Source of the DNA: Limisphaerales bacterium
GTDB taxonomy: Bacteria > Verrucomicrobiota > Verrucomicrobiia > Limisphaerales > JAKEEH01
Length of the DNA: 56,356 bases
Direction: 5' to 3'
Assembly: GCA_022616725.1 (NCBI GenBank)
Contig: JAKEEH010000463.1
Span: forward strand, 1-56,356
Both the position numbers and the translations under genes were made by a program. The notes below the pieces were generated by a model. It was given only the letters and a program-made list of their open reading frames with translations. It did no database searches and was not told the DNA's origin. This document shows, piece by piece, positions 36,398 to 46,229 of the stretch (the first letter of the stretch is position 1; the number at the start of each line of letters is the position of its first letter).

Positions 36398-37321
36398 ATG
36401 AAGCTTTACACGTTTGAAGTAGAAGGGCGGCGCTGGATCGGAGCAGGTTCCGACGGTCAATTGATCAATCTGGTTGCCGCGTACATGGTCATGACAGGTA
36501 TCCACGCGACAAAACCCGCTGCGCCCCACCGACTGCCGACCGACATGCTCGAGTTCCTTCGATTGGGCGAGCCGGCTCTGGAGGCGGCACGTGACGTTAT
36601 CAAGTTTATAGCGCGGCGCCCCGTGGTGCCTGTCGGCGAACGGCTCACTTATGCGCACGAAGAAGTGAAAATTCTCGCGCCCTTGCCCCGTCCCGGAAAA
36701 ATTCTCTGTTCCGGTATCAACTATCGCGGCCACAAGGCCGAAAATCCCGACGCGAAAATGCCGAGCGAGCCGTTTTTCTTTTCCAAACTGCCGTCGTCCG
36801 TGATTGGCCCGGGCGAACCCATTATCAAGCCTTCGCAAACCGAGCAACTGGACTACGAAGTGGAGTTTGCCGTTGTGATTGGACGTGCTATGAAGCGCGC
36901 TCCTGAGTCTGCAGTCATGGATTGCATCGCGGGATATACGATCCTGCACGATGTCTCCGCTCGGGATGTGCAGTTCAAGGACAGCCAGATTACGTTGGGG
37001 AAGAATTTCGATACCTTTTGCCCGCTTGGACCTTGCATCGTCACCAAAGACGAACTTCCCCAGCCCGCCAAGGTGCGTCTCCGCAGCTTTGTGAACGGCA
37101 AACTGATGCAGGACGGTAATACGGCCGATTGGGTGTTCTCTTTGCCGAAGCTGCTGAGTTTTCTGTCCGGCATCATGACTCTCGAAGCTGGCGACATAGT
37201 CAGCACGGGCACCCCCGCCGGGGTCGGCGTGTTTCGTAAGCCGCCGGTGTTTCTAAAACCAGGCGACGTGGTACGCCTCGAAGCGGAGGGCATCGGCGTG
37301 TTGGAGAATCCCGTGAAATGA
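36398..37321 (+). CDS. Fumarylacetoacetate hydrolase family protein
   Basis: A 307-aa FAH-family enzyme, which cleaves C-C bonds of 2,4-diketo or 2-keto acids with a divalent metal. Conserved blocks are CSGINYRGHKAE, EVEFAVVIGRAMK, ISARDVQ-like (HDVSARDVQFKD) and GDIVSTGTPAGVG. Lying between a dehydrogenase and a sugar transporter, it could act on a 3-deoxy-2,4-diketo sugar acid, as in L-fucose or L-rhamnose acid catabolism (inference). The stop overlaps the next ATG as ATGA. Confidence 0.88.
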   Translation: MKLYTFEVEGRRWIGAGSDGQLINLVAAYMVMTGIHATKPAAPHRLPTDMLEFLRLGEPALEAARDVIKFIARRPVVPVGERLTYAHEEVKILAPLPRPGKILCSGINYRGHKAENPDAKMPSEPFFFSKLPSSVIGPGEPIIKPSQTEQLDYEVEFAVVIGRAMKRAPESAVMDCIAGYTILHDVSARDVQFKDSQITLGKNFDTFCPLGPCIVTKDELPQPAKVRLRSFVNGKLMQDGNTADWVFSLPKLLSFLSGIMTLEAGDIVSTGTPAGVGVFRKPPVFLKPGDVVRLEAEGIGVLENPVK

Positions 37322-38835
37322 GTGCGCCCCTTCTGGCGATGCACGACATCCGCAAGCGCTTCGGCGGAGTGCAGGCGCTCAACGGTGTCAATCTGGAAGT
37401 GCGCTCCGGCGAAGTGCATGCGCTGGTGGGTGAAAACGGCGCCGGCAAGAGCACGTTGATGCATATCCTCGCCGGGGTTCATCAGCCCGACGAAGGGAGC
37501 ATCTCCTGGGATGGAAAGCAGCACGTGGTCATCGCGAACGAGCACGCGGCGCAACGCTTGGGCATAGCCATCGTCTTCCAGGAGCGAAGTTTGTTCAGTT
37601 CGCTGAGCGTCGCGGAAAATATTTTTGCGGGCCGCCAGCCTGTTTCGAGGTGGGGCGCGATTGACCGGCGCGCGTTGCGCGCGAACAGCGCCGCGCTGCT
37701 CCGCCGAGTTGGGCTGGCTTGCGACCCGGGAACCCCTTTGAGTGAGCTGTCCTCCGCACAGCAGCAGATGGTCGAAATCGCCAAGGCGCTCTCCCTTGAC
37801 GCGAAGTTGATCATCTTTGACGAACCGACTGCCGCGCTCACGGAAACCGAAACGACGGCGCTCTTCAGCGTCATTGCCCAATTGAAAGCGGCTGATGTGG
37901 CGATCATCTACATCTCGCATCGCCTCGAGGAGATATTCAAGATTGGAGATTGCGTTACTGTGCTCAAAGATGGGACTTGGCAAGGCACGTTCGCCGTAGC
38001 GCAAATCACGACCGACGACCTGATCAACCGCATGGTGGGCCGCGCCCTCTCGTTTGCCAGGGCCGACGGCGGAGCCCGGTACGGGCCAGTGGTGCTCGAA
38101 GTGCGGAACCTGACCGACCTCAGCCTCGAAGGCGAAGTGCGAACTCGCTTGCGCGGCATCAGCTTCCAGGCTCGAAAGGGCGAAGTGCTGGCCCTGGCGG
38201 GGCTTTGCGGCGCGGGACGCACTGAACTGGCGCTGGCCATCTTTGGAGCGCGGCCGCGCGAGTCGGGAGAGATTTTAATTGACGGTCAAGTGGTTGATAT
38301 CGACTCTCCGGCCGATGCGATTGCCGCCGGGATCGCGTACTTACCCGAGGATCGCAAGGACGCTGGCCTTTTCCTCGATATGACCATTGCGCAAAACGTT
38401 GCCGCAGCCCGGCTGAAGGACTTTGGTTCGTGGTGGTTCAGCGATGCGCGCGGCGAAGCCGCCGCCGAAGAGTTCCGAAAGCAATTGCGCGTGACGAGCC
38501 ACGGAGTTAAACAAGCGGTGCAAACCCTGAGCGGCGGCAATCAGCAGAAAGTCGTTTTGGCCAAATGGCTGCTGATCCAGCCAACGGTCCTGATTGTGGA
38601 CGAACCAACGCGTGGCATCGATGTGGGCGCGAAGGCCGAGGTGCACGCGCTGCTGCGCCAGTTGGCGCGGAAGGGCACAGCCGTGATCGTCATCTCGTCG
38701 GAATTGCCCGAAGTTCTTGCTCTTGCAGACCGGATCCTGGTGATGCGCGAAGGCCGGATCACAGGAGAATTCAAGGGCGAGGACGCGACTGAGGAAGCGA
38801 TCATGCGCTATGCTTCGCTCCACGTCCCAGCGTGA
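37318..38835 (+). CDS. Ribose/xylose-type sugar ABC transporter ATPase
   Basis: A 505-aa double-ABC protein of the RbsA/XylG/MglA class. Domain 1 has Walker A GENGAGKST and signature LSSAQQQMVEIAKAL. Domain 2 has the usual degenerate Walker A GLCGAGRTEL with signature LSGGNQQKVVLAKWL and DEPTRGIDVGAK. It powers import of a carbohydrate by the permease and binding proteins downstream. Start overlaps the FAH stop by 4 bp. Confidence 0.93.
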   Translation: MSAPLLAMHDIRKRFGGVQALNGVNLEVRSGEVHALVGENGAGKSTLMHILAGVHQPDEGSISWDGKQHVVIANEHAAQRLGIAIVFQERSLFSSLSVAENIFAGRQPVSRWGAIDRRALRANSAALLRRVGLACDPGTPLSELSSAQQQMVEIAKALSLDAKLIIFDEPTAALTETETTALFSVIAQLKAADVAIIYISHRLEEIFKIGDCVTVLKDGTWQGTFAVAQITTDDLINRMVGRALSFARADGGARYGPVVLEVRNLTDLSLEGEVRTRLRGISFQARKGEVLALAGLCGAGRTELALAIFGARPRESGEILIDGQVVDIDSPADAIAAGIAYLPEDRKDAGLFLDMTIAQNVAAARLKDFGSWWFSDARGEAAAEEFRKQLRVTSHGVKQAVQTLSGGNQQKVVLAKWLLIQPTVLIVDEPTRGIDVGAKAEVHALLRQLARKGTAVIVISSELPEVLALADRILVMREGRITGEFKGEDATEEAIMRYASLHVPA

Positions 38836-38836
38836 A

Positions 38837-39832
38837 ATGCCCGAAGTAGCTCCAGCACCAGCAACGCTGCCGGTTGACACCGCGCCGCGGAAGCTTCGCC
38901 TCCCTGCGTTCTCGCGAGAAATAGGCCTGGCTGCGCTCACACTGTTAATTATCCTCCTCTTCTCCATCCTCTACCCATACACCTTCAAATCCGCGGCCAA
39001 CTTCAATGCGATCCTGCGAAATCTCGCCTTCGAAGGAATTCTCGCCATCGGCATGATGCTCATGCTGGTCGGCGGAGTTTTTGACCTGTCAGTTGGCGCG
39101 ATGGCGTCGATGATCGGCGTCATCACGGGTTGGCTGATGAAAAACGCCGGCTGGCCGGTTCCGTTGGCGATTGTGACGGGGCTGCTGGTGGCGGCGGCGG
39201 GTGGCTTTTTGAACGGCTTCATTGTCGCGAAAGTCCGAGTTAACGCTCTAATTACGACCCTCGGAACGATGGGCGTGTTCCAGGGCGTTGCTCTGTTGAT
39301 TGGCGGCCCTGGAATCACATTTTTGCCCGAATCCTTTACGAGATTCGGCCAGGCCGAAGTCGGCGGGATTCAAGCCCCTGTGCTGGTCATGCTCGCGTTG
39401 GCGATCATAGCCCAATACTGCCTCGCTCACACGCGCTTCTTCCGGCAGTATTACTATATTGGCAGCAATCCCAAAGCCGCACACTTGTCCGGGATCAGTG
39501 TCGAGCGGCTGCAAATGCTGTCTTTTACGATCATGGGAACGATTGCCGGACTGGCGGGCATAGTGTATGCCTCGCGCATCGCAACAGCGACATCGACCGT
39601 CGGCGTCGGAGCGGAGTTGCAAGCCATCACTGCCGTGATCCTGGGCGGAGCAAGCCTTACCGGCGGCAAAGGAACCATCTGGGGTGCGCTGATCGGAGTG
39701 TTTTTTATGGCGTTGATGAAGAATGTGCTGATTATCTCGCGCGTATCCTCGGAATGGCAGGGCATCATCCTTGGCGCGGTGCTCGTGCTCGCCGTGGCCG
39801 TCGATTCAATCATGAACCGAAAGAAAGCATGA
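38837..39832 (+). CDS. Ribose-type sugar ABC transporter permease
   Basis: About 331 aa, BPD_transp_2 (RbsC-like) with roughly 8-10 membrane helices. NPKAAHLSGISVERLQMLSF is the ATPase-contacting loop, and GAELQAITAVILGGASLTGGKGTIWGALIG is a family hallmark. A start 27 nt upstream (38810), inside the ATPase gene, is also open; the ATG at 38837, one base after the ATPase stop, is used here. The stop overlaps the first binding protein's ATG. Confidence 0.9.
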   Translation: MPEVAPAPATLPVDTAPRKLRLPAFSREIGLAALTLLIILLFSILYPYTFKSAANFNAILRNLAFEGILAIGMMLMLVGGVFDLSVGAMASMIGVITGWLMKNAGWPVPLAIVTGLLVAAAGGFLNGFIVAKVRVNALITTLGTMGVFQGVALLIGGPGITFLPESFTRFGQAEVGGIQAPVLVMLALAIIAQYCLAHTRFFRQYYYIGSNPKAAHLSGISVERLQMLSFTIMGTIAGLAGIVYASRIATATSTVGVGAELQAITAVILGGASLTGGKGTIWGALIGVFFMALMKNVLIISRVSSEWQGIILGAVLVLAVAVDSIMNRKKA

Positions 39833-40863
39833 CAAAGAAAGTCAATCGCCGCCAGGCAATCCGCGCAGGCGCGCTGGCGGGAGCCGGAGCCGGGCTTGCG
39901 CTGGCCGGTTGCGAAAAGGCGCCTCAGCAGACAGGTGAATCGCGACAGCCGGGCGAGAGATCCTCCTTTGCAAACGAGGAGTATGTTTGGGTCTCGGCCA
40001 ACTCCAATCTCCCGCTTTTCACTGCGCATGATCATCCGGCGTTGCGGTTGGCCGGTGAAGAACTGGGCGTCAAAGTCCAGATTGCCGGACCCAACAGCAT
40101 CGACATCCCGGGGCTCGTGGCTGCGATCGAACAAACTGCCGCCCGCAAGCCAGCGGGAATGATGGTTGTCGGCTGGGATCCGTCGGCGTTGGTGCCCCCC
40201 ATCAATCACGCCGTCGAAAACGGCGTGCCGGTCGTTTGCGTCGATGCGGACGTGCCCGCCAGCAAGCGGTTGGCGTTTATCGGGACGGATTGGTACGATC
40301 TGGGCATTCGCCAGGCAGAAGCGATGGTGAAAGGCCTTGCCGGCAAACGGGGCAAGATCGCCCTCCTCGGCCTTATCGAACAGACCATCGATCAACAAGC
40401 TTTCGCCGGTTTCCGGTCTGTCGCGGAGAAGGCAGGCCTCACCGTTCTGGAACCGCAACAGGACAAAGGCAACCAGGCGGAGGCGGCCCGCGTCGCAGCA
40501 GCCATTCTCCAGGCGCATCCAGATCTCGCTGGTATGGCCGGCTTTGACTCCGAGAGCGGCCCAGGCATGGGCCAGGCGATCAGGGAAGCCGGCAAAGCCG
40601 GAAAGATCATTGCGACGTGCGTCGATGCCGAAGAACAACACCTGCGCCTGGTCAGAGATGGTGTGTTGACCGCGGCCGTCGGTCAAAAGCGGGAGCTCTT
40701 TACCTACGTCGGAGTCAAAGCACTCTTCGAAGCACTCCATTCGAAGGTGCGTTTCACATCCGACGATAAAGCGGCCGGTGTGATTCCCATCCCAGTGAAC
40801 TACAATACCGGCACTTACACAGTCACGCGCGAGAACATTGCCTTGTTTCTGAAATCCGCATGA
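39829..40863 (+). CDS. Sugar ABC transporter binding lipoprotein, paralog 1
   Basis: About 344 aa. The signal has a twin Arg (NRRQAIRAGA) and a lipobox ending LALAGC, so the protein is probably Tat-exported and lipid-anchored. The mature domain is a periplasmic-binding fold of the ribose class (PBP1). It carries NSIDIPGLVAAIEQTAAR, MMVVGWDPSALVPP and VVCVDADVP. It closely resembles the next gene's product: several blocks, including SALVPP and DADVPASKRLAFIGT, are identical. Start: ATG overlapping the permease stop (ATGA). Confidence 0.9.
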   Translation: MTKKVNRRQAIRAGALAGAGAGLALAGCEKAPQQTGESRQPGERSSFANEEYVWVSANSNLPLFTAHDHPALRLAGEELGVKVQIAGPNSIDIPGLVAAIEQTAARKPAGMMVVGWDPSALVPPINHAVENGVPVVCVDADVPASKRLAFIGTDWYDLGIRQAEAMVKGLAGKRGKIALLGLIEQTIDQQAFAGFRSVAEKAGLTVLEPQQDKGNQAEAARVAAAILQAHPDLAGMAGFDSESGPGMGQAIREAGKAGKIIATCVDAEEQHLRLVRDGVLTAAVGQKRELFTYVGVKALFEALHSKVRFTSDDKAAGVIPIPVNYNTGTYTVTRENIALFLKSA

Positions 40864-41867
40864 GCGGATCTATGCGGCGTCGCGATGCACTCAAAGCGAC
40901 AGCGGCAGTTGCCGCCGTCGGCATTTTCCCCGGCTGTGAACAAAAGCCTTTCCCGCGAACCGCAACTGTTGCCCGCGGTTCCGGCGACGAAGAATACGTT
41001 TGGCTTTCAGCCAACGCGAATCTTCCACTTTTCACCGCCGCCGATCATCCCGCGCTCAAGCAAGCCGGCGATGAACTTGGCGTCCGCGTGAGCATCGCGG
41101 GACCAAACAGCATCGATATTCCGAGCCTTGTCACGGCCGTCGAACAGACTGCCGCCCGCCGGCCCGCGGGGATGATGGTTGTCGGGTGGGACCCGTCCGC
41201 GCTCGTGCCGCCTGTCAACGCTGCGATCGATGCCGGGATTCCGGTCGTGTGTGTCGATGCCGACGTGCCCGCCAGCAAACGCCTCGCCTTTATCGGCACG
41301 AAGTGGTTTGACATCGGCGTGCAGCAGGCCCAGGCGATGCTCAAGGCCCTGGGCAATCGCCGTGGCAAGGTAGCGTTGCTGGGGCTGATCGAGCAAACCA
41401 TCGATCAACAGGCATTTGAAGGCTTCCGCTCGGTTGCGGCGCCTGCCGGCTTGCACGTGATGGAGCCTCAACAGGATAAAGGCAATCAGGCCGAAGCCAC
41501 CCGCGTCGCCGCAGCCATCATTCAGGGAACACCGGACCTTGTCGGCATGGCCGGGTTCGATTCCGAAAGCGGCCCCGGCATAGGGCAGGCCGTCAAGGAA
41601 GCCGGCAAGGGTGGGAAGATTGTCGGCACGACTGTCCAGGCCGAAGGCCAGGTGCTGCGTTTCATCAAGGAAGGCCTGATGACCGCGGCCGTGATGCAAA
41701 AGCGGAAACTCTTTACCTATCAGGGCGTCAGGGCTCTGTTCGATGTTGTCCATTCGCCAGTCCGTTTTACCGCTGATGATCGCCGTGCCGGAATCTCTCC
41801 CATCCCCGTGAACTACAGCACGGGGACATTCGTTATCACGCGAGAGAACATCGACTTGTTCCTTTGA
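40860..41867 (+). CDS. Sugar ABC transporter binding lipoprotein, paralog 2
   Basis: A 335-aa tandem paralog of the preceding binding protein, by eye roughly two-thirds or more identical in the mature domain. It has an MRRRDALKATA twin-Arg signal and a lipobox-like GIFPGC. Differences cluster at positions such as VNAAIDAGIP versus INHAVENGVP and at the C-terminal lobe (VQAEGQVLRFIK). It may give the transporter a second specificity. Translationally coupled on both sides (ATGA before, TGATG after). Confidence 0.9.
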   Translation: MSGSMRRRDALKATAAVAAVGIFPGCEQKPFPRTATVARGSGDEEYVWLSANANLPLFTAADHPALKQAGDELGVRVSIAGPNSIDIPSLVTAVEQTAARRPAGMMVVGWDPSALVPPVNAAIDAGIPVVCVDADVPASKRLAFIGTKWFDIGVQQAQAMLKALGNRRGKVALLGLIEQTIDQQAFEGFRSVAAPAGLHVMEPQQDKGNQAEATRVAAAIIQGTPDLVGMAGFDSESGPGIGQAVKEAGKGGKIVGTTVQAEGQVLRFIKEGLMTAAVMQKRKLFTYQGVRALFDVVHSPVRFTADDRRAGISPIPVNYSTGTFVITRENIDLFL

Positions 41868-42901
41868 TGAAACCACTGCGCTTTGCCATTCTTGGCGCGG
41901 GCTTTTGGGCCAACTACCAACTCCCGGCGTGGCAGCAGATTCCCGGCGCTGAGTGCGTCGCCATCTACAACCGCACGCTGGCGAAAGCGGAGAAACTGGC
42001 GGAACGATTTGGCGTCGCGGCGGTTTACGATGATGCCGACAAGCTTCTGGAGACAGAAGACCTGGACTTTATCGACGTCATTACGAACGTTGAGACCCAC
42101 AGCCGGTTCGTTCACCTCGCGGCAAAGCATAAGACGCCGGTCATCTGCCAGAAACCGATGGCGCTGACCCTCGGCGAAGCCGAAAACATGGTCACGGCGT
42201 GCCGTCGCGCGCGTGTGCCCTTTTACATTCATGAAAACTGGCGCTGGCAAACACCAATTCGTCTATTGAAACGTTTTCTGGACGAAGGGAAAATCGGCAA
42301 GCCGTTCCGCGCGCGGATGGACCTGATTTCAGGATTCCCGGTCTTCAAAAACCAACCTTTCCTGCGCGAGCTTGAGCAATTCATCATCACAGACTTAGGC
42401 AGTCATATACTTGACGTCGCTCGCTTCCTCTTCGGCGAAGCCGAGACGGTTTATTGCCAGACTCAGCGCGTCCACAAGAACATCAAGGGCGAGGATGTCG
42501 CTACCATCATGCAGCGCACGCGCGCCGGAGCGACCGTCCTTTGCCAGATGGCTTACGCGGAGAATTTTCTGGAACGGGATCGCTTTCCGGAGACCTGCAT
42601 TTTCATTGAAGGGCAGAAAGGCTCGATCGAATTGGCTCCCGACTATTGGATTCGCGTGACAACAGAGTCAGGCACGCACGCGAAGCGCTATCCCCCGGCA
42701 CGCTACTTATGGGCCGATCCAGCTTACGATGTTGTTCACGCCAGCATTGTGCCGTGCAACGCAAACATCCTGGGGGCGCTCCAAGGCGGGCATAAAGCAG
42801 AAACGACGGCGGACGATAACCTCAAGACCGTCCGCCTTGTCTTTGCCTGTTATGAGTCGGCGCGGTCGGGGAAGGAGATTCGACCGCAGATCAAAAGTTG
42901 A
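41867..42901 (+). CDS. Gfo/Idh/MocA family oxidoreductase
   Basis: About 344 aa. N-terminal Rossmann motif AILGAGFWANYQLPAW, then the family EKP-like motif CQKPMALTLGEAENM with the catalytic-type Lys. HENWRWQTP and the DLGSHILDVARFLFGEAE segment (Asp/His) belong to the C-terminal domain. It probably oxidises a sugar or cyclitol related to the transported substrate. The ATG at 41867 overlaps the previous stop (TGATG). The 3' end overlaps the convergent porin gene by 11 bp. Confidence 0.9.
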   Translation: MKPLRFAILGAGFWANYQLPAWQQIPGAECVAIYNRTLAKAEKLAERFGVAAVYDDADKLLETEDLDFIDVITNVETHSRFVHLAAKHKTPVICQKPMALTLGEAENMVTACRRARVPFYIHENWRWQTPIRLLKRFLDEGKIGKPFRARMDLISGFPVFKNQPFLRELEQFIITDLGSHILDVARFLFGEAETVYCQTQRVHKNIKGEDVATIMQRTRAGATVLCQMAYAENFLERDRFPETCIFIEGQKGSIELAPDYWIRVTTESGTHAKRYPPARYLWADPAYDVVHASIVPCNANILGALQGGHKAETTADDNLKTVRLVFACYESARSGKEIRPQIKS

Positions 42902-44405
42902 GGCTCAATTGGACGTAAACCCAGTCCGCGTCGGTCGAACCACGCGTGGGGTTCGACAGCGAGTCCTCGACGTAATCGCCCACAAAAAAGTGCCCGTAGC
43001 CAGCTTCGAGTTGCGCGAATCGCGTCACAGCATAGCCCGCCACTACATCGACTTCACTGCCGACATAGCTGTCATAAGTAGAATTCACGCCGTAGCCGTT
43101 GCCATTGCCGACGTTCGTGTTGACGCCACCCCGGGCCACACCGCCGGCGTTGTAGAGGCTGTCTGAAGTATCCGCGAGCCAGAAGGAATGGCCCTCCACC
43201 GCGACGCTCAGCCGCGGATGCGGCTTTAGTTGAAAAATGCCACGCACATCATGGATGTTTTGCAGCGAGAACAAATCCATGTAGCCGTAGAACTTGTGGT
43301 TGGTCGGAAAGAGGTTTTCGAACGTGCTGTGTTTGTCGTCGGTGGGATCACTGTCGCCCGAGCCGTGCGCGTATTCGACACCCAGCCGTGGCGTGGCCCA
43401 TGCATCTTTGAAAGTATAACCGCCCTGCAGCACCACTGCATACGCCTCGTGGTCAAGCCGTGCTGCTGGCGCACCTGCGCGCGGATCGCGAAAGTTCCCA
43501 AGCTGCCCGATCAAGTCGATCGTGTAGTCCCAATTCCCAATCTGTCCCGGATTGGACTTCAACCGCGCTCCAAATGTGTAAATATCCCGCGCGCTCGGTT
43601 GCGGGAATTGCGGATGCGGCTCGGCGATTGCCGCTTCGGGGCTGGCATTGCGGGAGAGAAAATAGATATCAAGACTGTGTTTAGGGATCTTTGGGCTCGT
43701 CGCGTAAACACCCGAGAACCAATCGTAGTCATTGGCGACATTGAATCGGCCGTCCTCGGGAATGACCACGCGACTGGTGAAGAAGTCGGCGCCAAACCAT
43801 TCATTTTGCCAGCGCAACTTCGCAGCGTCGAACACGCGCCCGATGTTGTTCCAGGCGAATGCCCCGACCAGCCGTTCTTCGCCGTAGGACAGTTCCTGCC
43901 GGCCCACCTTCAGCGACAGTGGAAATTCCTTGTGGTTGCCGACGGTGAAGTACGCCTGATGCAGATCGATGCTGTCCTGTTCCGGTCCTTCCCCTTTCTT
44001 CGGCACGGGTCCGGTCGAGGCAAAGCGCTCGTCCCCTTGCGCGAGGCTGCTGCGGCCTTCGACCAGCGCGCTGAACCATTTGTCGGTGTAACCAGCGCGG
44101 ACGCGGAGACGCTCGAGCAGATAAGCGTTGTCCACGTCCGCGCCGTCCTTGCGGAAATCCAGCGAGGTTGTCGGGCCTGCGCCGGAGCCGGCGATTCCGA
44201 AATTATCCCGCAGCTCGTAACGCACGCGGGCGGATCCGCCGAAATCCCATTTCTGCATGTAAGGATCGTCTTTGCGCAGCCATTCATTGATGAACCCTTG
44301 GAACGGCGCCGGTGGTGGCGGCGGAGCGTATTGGCCATAAAGTTGGGTTGCGGCTGCGAGTACGATGGCGCTCGCGGATAGAGTGCTTTTGGAGTTGCTT
44401 GGCAT
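42891..44405 (-). CDS. Outer-membrane porin, alginate-export-like (AlgE family)
   Basis: About 504 aa with a signal peptide (SASAIVLAAATQLYGQ) and a beta-barrel domain resembling Alginate_exp. Alternating aromatic strands (GGSARVRYELRDN, LERLRVRAGYTDKWF, YAVVLQGGYTFKD) run to a terminal strand ending DWVYVQLSLNF, with a C-terminal Phe as in outer-membrane proteins. The start is the ATG at 44405; a TTG 21 nt earlier is open. It lies 28 bp behind the second nitrate-type ATPase gene, so it probably supplies that importer's substrate across the outer membrane (inference). Confidence 0.8.
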   Translation of the reverse strand: MPSNSKSTLSASAIVLAAATQLYGQYAPPPPPAPFQGFINEWLRKDDPYMQKWDFGGSARVRYELRDNFGIAGSGAGPTTSLDFRKDGADVDNAYLLERLRVRAGYTDKWFSALVEGRSSLAQGDERFASTGPVPKKGEGPEQDSIDLHQAYFTVGNHKEFPLSLKVGRQELSYGEERLVGAFAWNNIGRVFDAAKLRWQNEWFGADFFTSRVVIPEDGRFNVANDYDWFSGVYATSPKIPKHSLDIYFLSRNASPEAAIAEPHPQFPQPSARDIYTFGARLKSNPGQIGNWDYTIDLIGQLGNFRDPRAGAPAARLDHEAYAVVLQGGYTFKDAWATPRLGVEYAHGSGDSDPTDDKHSTFENLFPTNHKFYGYMDLFSLQNIHDVRGIFQLKPHPRLSVAVEGHSFWLADTSDSLYNAGGVARGGVNTNVGNGNGYGVNSTYDSYVGSEVDVVAGYAVTRFAQLEAGYGHFFVGDYVEDSLSNPTRGSTDADWVYVQLSLNF

Positions 44406-44433
44406 TGGATGGAATTTTGTTGACAAAACAGAG

Positions 44434-45309
44434 TCACGCAGGGTTCAAAAGAAGTTCTGCTTTGGGACTGGGGCGCGGCGATCCATTCCCGGGATGGCCA
44501 GGCGGACCGCCTGCCTCGCCCCGTGAAAGCCCTCGATGCGCATGAACTTCAAGGAATTCAATCAGGCGCTCTCGCAAGGGATAGTAATCCGGGTGTTCCA
44601 TGACCGCCTTGCGGTCGCGCGGGCGTGGAAAATGGACGGAGACAATCTCGCCGACTTCAGCTTCAGGACCATTCGTCATGCAAACCACGCGATCGCTGAG
44701 ATAGAGCGCTTCGTCCACGTCGTGCGTGACCATAAGAGCGGTCATCTGGTTTTTTCGCCACAACTCCAGCAGAACCGCCTGGAGCTCATACCGCGTAAGC
44801 GAGTCGAGCATGCCGAAAGGTTCGTCGAGCAAAAGCATTTTCGGCTTCAAGGCGAAAGCCCGGGCGATTCCCACTCGTTGGCGCATTCCCTGACTCAATT
44901 CGCCCGGCTTCTTGTGCATTGCATCGCCGAGGCCAACCACAGTCAGATAATATTCCGCGATGTCCCTGCGCTCCTCAGGGTCAGCCGTATAGAAAACCTG
45001 ATCCACTCCGAGCATGACGTTTTCATATGCGGTCAGCCATGGAAGCAGCGAAGGTGACTGAAAAACCATGCCTCGATCCGGTCCCGGACCGACGAGTTCC
45101 CGTCCCGCCAGTACAATTCCGCCGCCGCTGATCGGGTTCAGCCCGGCCAGCATCGAAAGCACGGTCGATTTGCCGCACCCAGAGTGCCCGATGAGCGTGA
45201 CAAATTCGCCCTTGGCAATCGTCAGGTTGAAGTCGCGGACGATGACCGCCGGGCCCTTCGGCGTGTCATAGATTTTTGTCAGGTTCGACAGCTCTACGTA
45301 GTGGCTCAT
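44434..45309 (-). CDS. Nitrate/taurine-type ABC transporter ATPase 2 (NrtD-like)
   Basis: A 291-aa ABC ATPase of the nitrate/sulfonate/taurine importer class. Walker A is GHSGCGKST, the signature [15 protein letters not shown] and Walker [17 protein letters not shown]. The last ~35 residues form a Gly/Pro/Arg-rich tail ([17 protein letters not shown]) without homology that I recognise; the gene appears to run into a dispersed repeat. The start overlaps the stop of ATPase 1 by 4 bp. Confidence 0.88.
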   Translation of the reverse strand: MSHYVELSNLTKIYDTPKGPAVIVRDFNLTIAKGEFVTLIGHSGCGKSTVLSMLAGLNPISGGGIVLAGRELVGPGPDRGMVFQSPSLLPWLTAYENVMLGVDQVFYTADPEERRDIAEYYLTVVGLGDAMHKKPGELSQGMRQRVGIARAFALKPKMLLLDEPFGMLDSLTRYELQAVLLELWRKNQMTALMVTHDVDEALYLSDRVVCMTNGPEAEVGEIVSVHFPRPRDRKAVMEHPDYYPLRERLIEFLEVHAHRGLSRGEAGGPPGHPGNGSPRPSPKAELLLNPA

Positions 45310-46229
45310 GGGTCAATCTGAATTTCTTCTCGTTGAACTTCACTGCGCCGAATCGGCCGGCGACGCGCGCCGATCTTTGGCCGGTGCACGCTCAGGTCTT
45401 CAGGCTCGATCTCCGGCAGCACGAGTTTTCTCGTGACGGAAGCCTGGCGGTGTTTTCGCGAGCGCAGAAGGAATTCGATCACCTCCCGCCGAATCTGTTT
45501 GAATTGCGGGTCGTGGTTTAAAGCGCGGCGATCCCGCGGCCGGGCAATGTCCACGCGAAACGACGGACCAAGAGTGGCATTTGGTCCCGCCGTCAATGGA
45601 ATGACACGGTCCGCCAGCAGGATCGCCTCGTCCGGATCATTTGTGATTAGGACGACAGTCTGTTTGTGCGTCGCGCTGAGGCGGGCGATCTCGTCCTGCA
45701 GGTTCGCGCGCGTCAGTGCGTCCAGCGCGCTCAGCGGTTCGTCGCACAAAAGGATCTTGGGGTGCATCGCCAGTGTCCGGGCGACGCTTACGCGTTGTCG
45801 CATACCGCCAGAAAGTTCGCTTGGCTTTTTATCATGAGCTGCGGTCAGATTCACCATTTCAACGAACTCCTCGGTGTGTGCTACCCGTTCTGCCTCAGAC
45901 TTTGCTGGAAAGACCTCGTCGACAGCCAGCTTTACGTTCTCGAATACGTTCAACCACGGGAGCAGCGAATAGTTCTGAAACACGAGCCCGCGATCCGGGC
46001 CTGGGCTGCGCACAGGCTGGCCTTCTAACTTCACTTCGCCGGCGTCTGGCTGCAGTAGTCCGGCCAGAATCGACATTAGTGTCGTCTTGCCGGCGCCGCT
46101 GTAGCCCACGATGGCTACGAACTCGCCCTCTTCAATCGAAAGGTTGATGTCTCGCAAAACCTCCGTCCGCGAACCATTCGCGCCGTAAGCTTTGGAAACG
46201 CTTTGAACTTCGAGAAACGCAGGTCTCAT
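45306..46229 (-). CDS. Nitrate/taurine-type ABC transporter ATPase 1 (NrtC/D-like)
   Basis: About 307 aa, begun at the ATG (46229) that overlaps the permease stop. Walker A is GYSGAGKTT, the signature [15 protein letters not shown] and Walker [16 protein letters not shown]. After the ATPase core is a short basic C-terminal extension, without the NrtA-like domain of cyanobacterial NrtC. Its paralog lies directly downstream (4-bp overlap), so the importer probably runs on an ATPase heterodimer. Confidence 0.9.
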   Translation of the reverse strand: MRPAFLEVQSVSKAYGANGSRTEVLRDINLSIEEGEFVAIVGYSGAGKTTLMSILAGLLQPDAGEVKLEGQPVRSPGPDRGLVFQNYSLLPWLNVFENVKLAVDEVFPAKSEAERVAHTEEFVEMVNLTAAHDKKPSELSGGMRQRVSVARTLAMHPKILLCDEPLSALDALTRANLQDEIARLSATHKQTVVLITNDPDEAILLADRVIPLTAGPNATLGPSFRVDIARPRDRRALNHDPQFKQIRREVIEFLLRSRKHRQASVTRKLVLPEIEPEDLSVHRPKIGARRRPIRRSEVQREEIQIDP

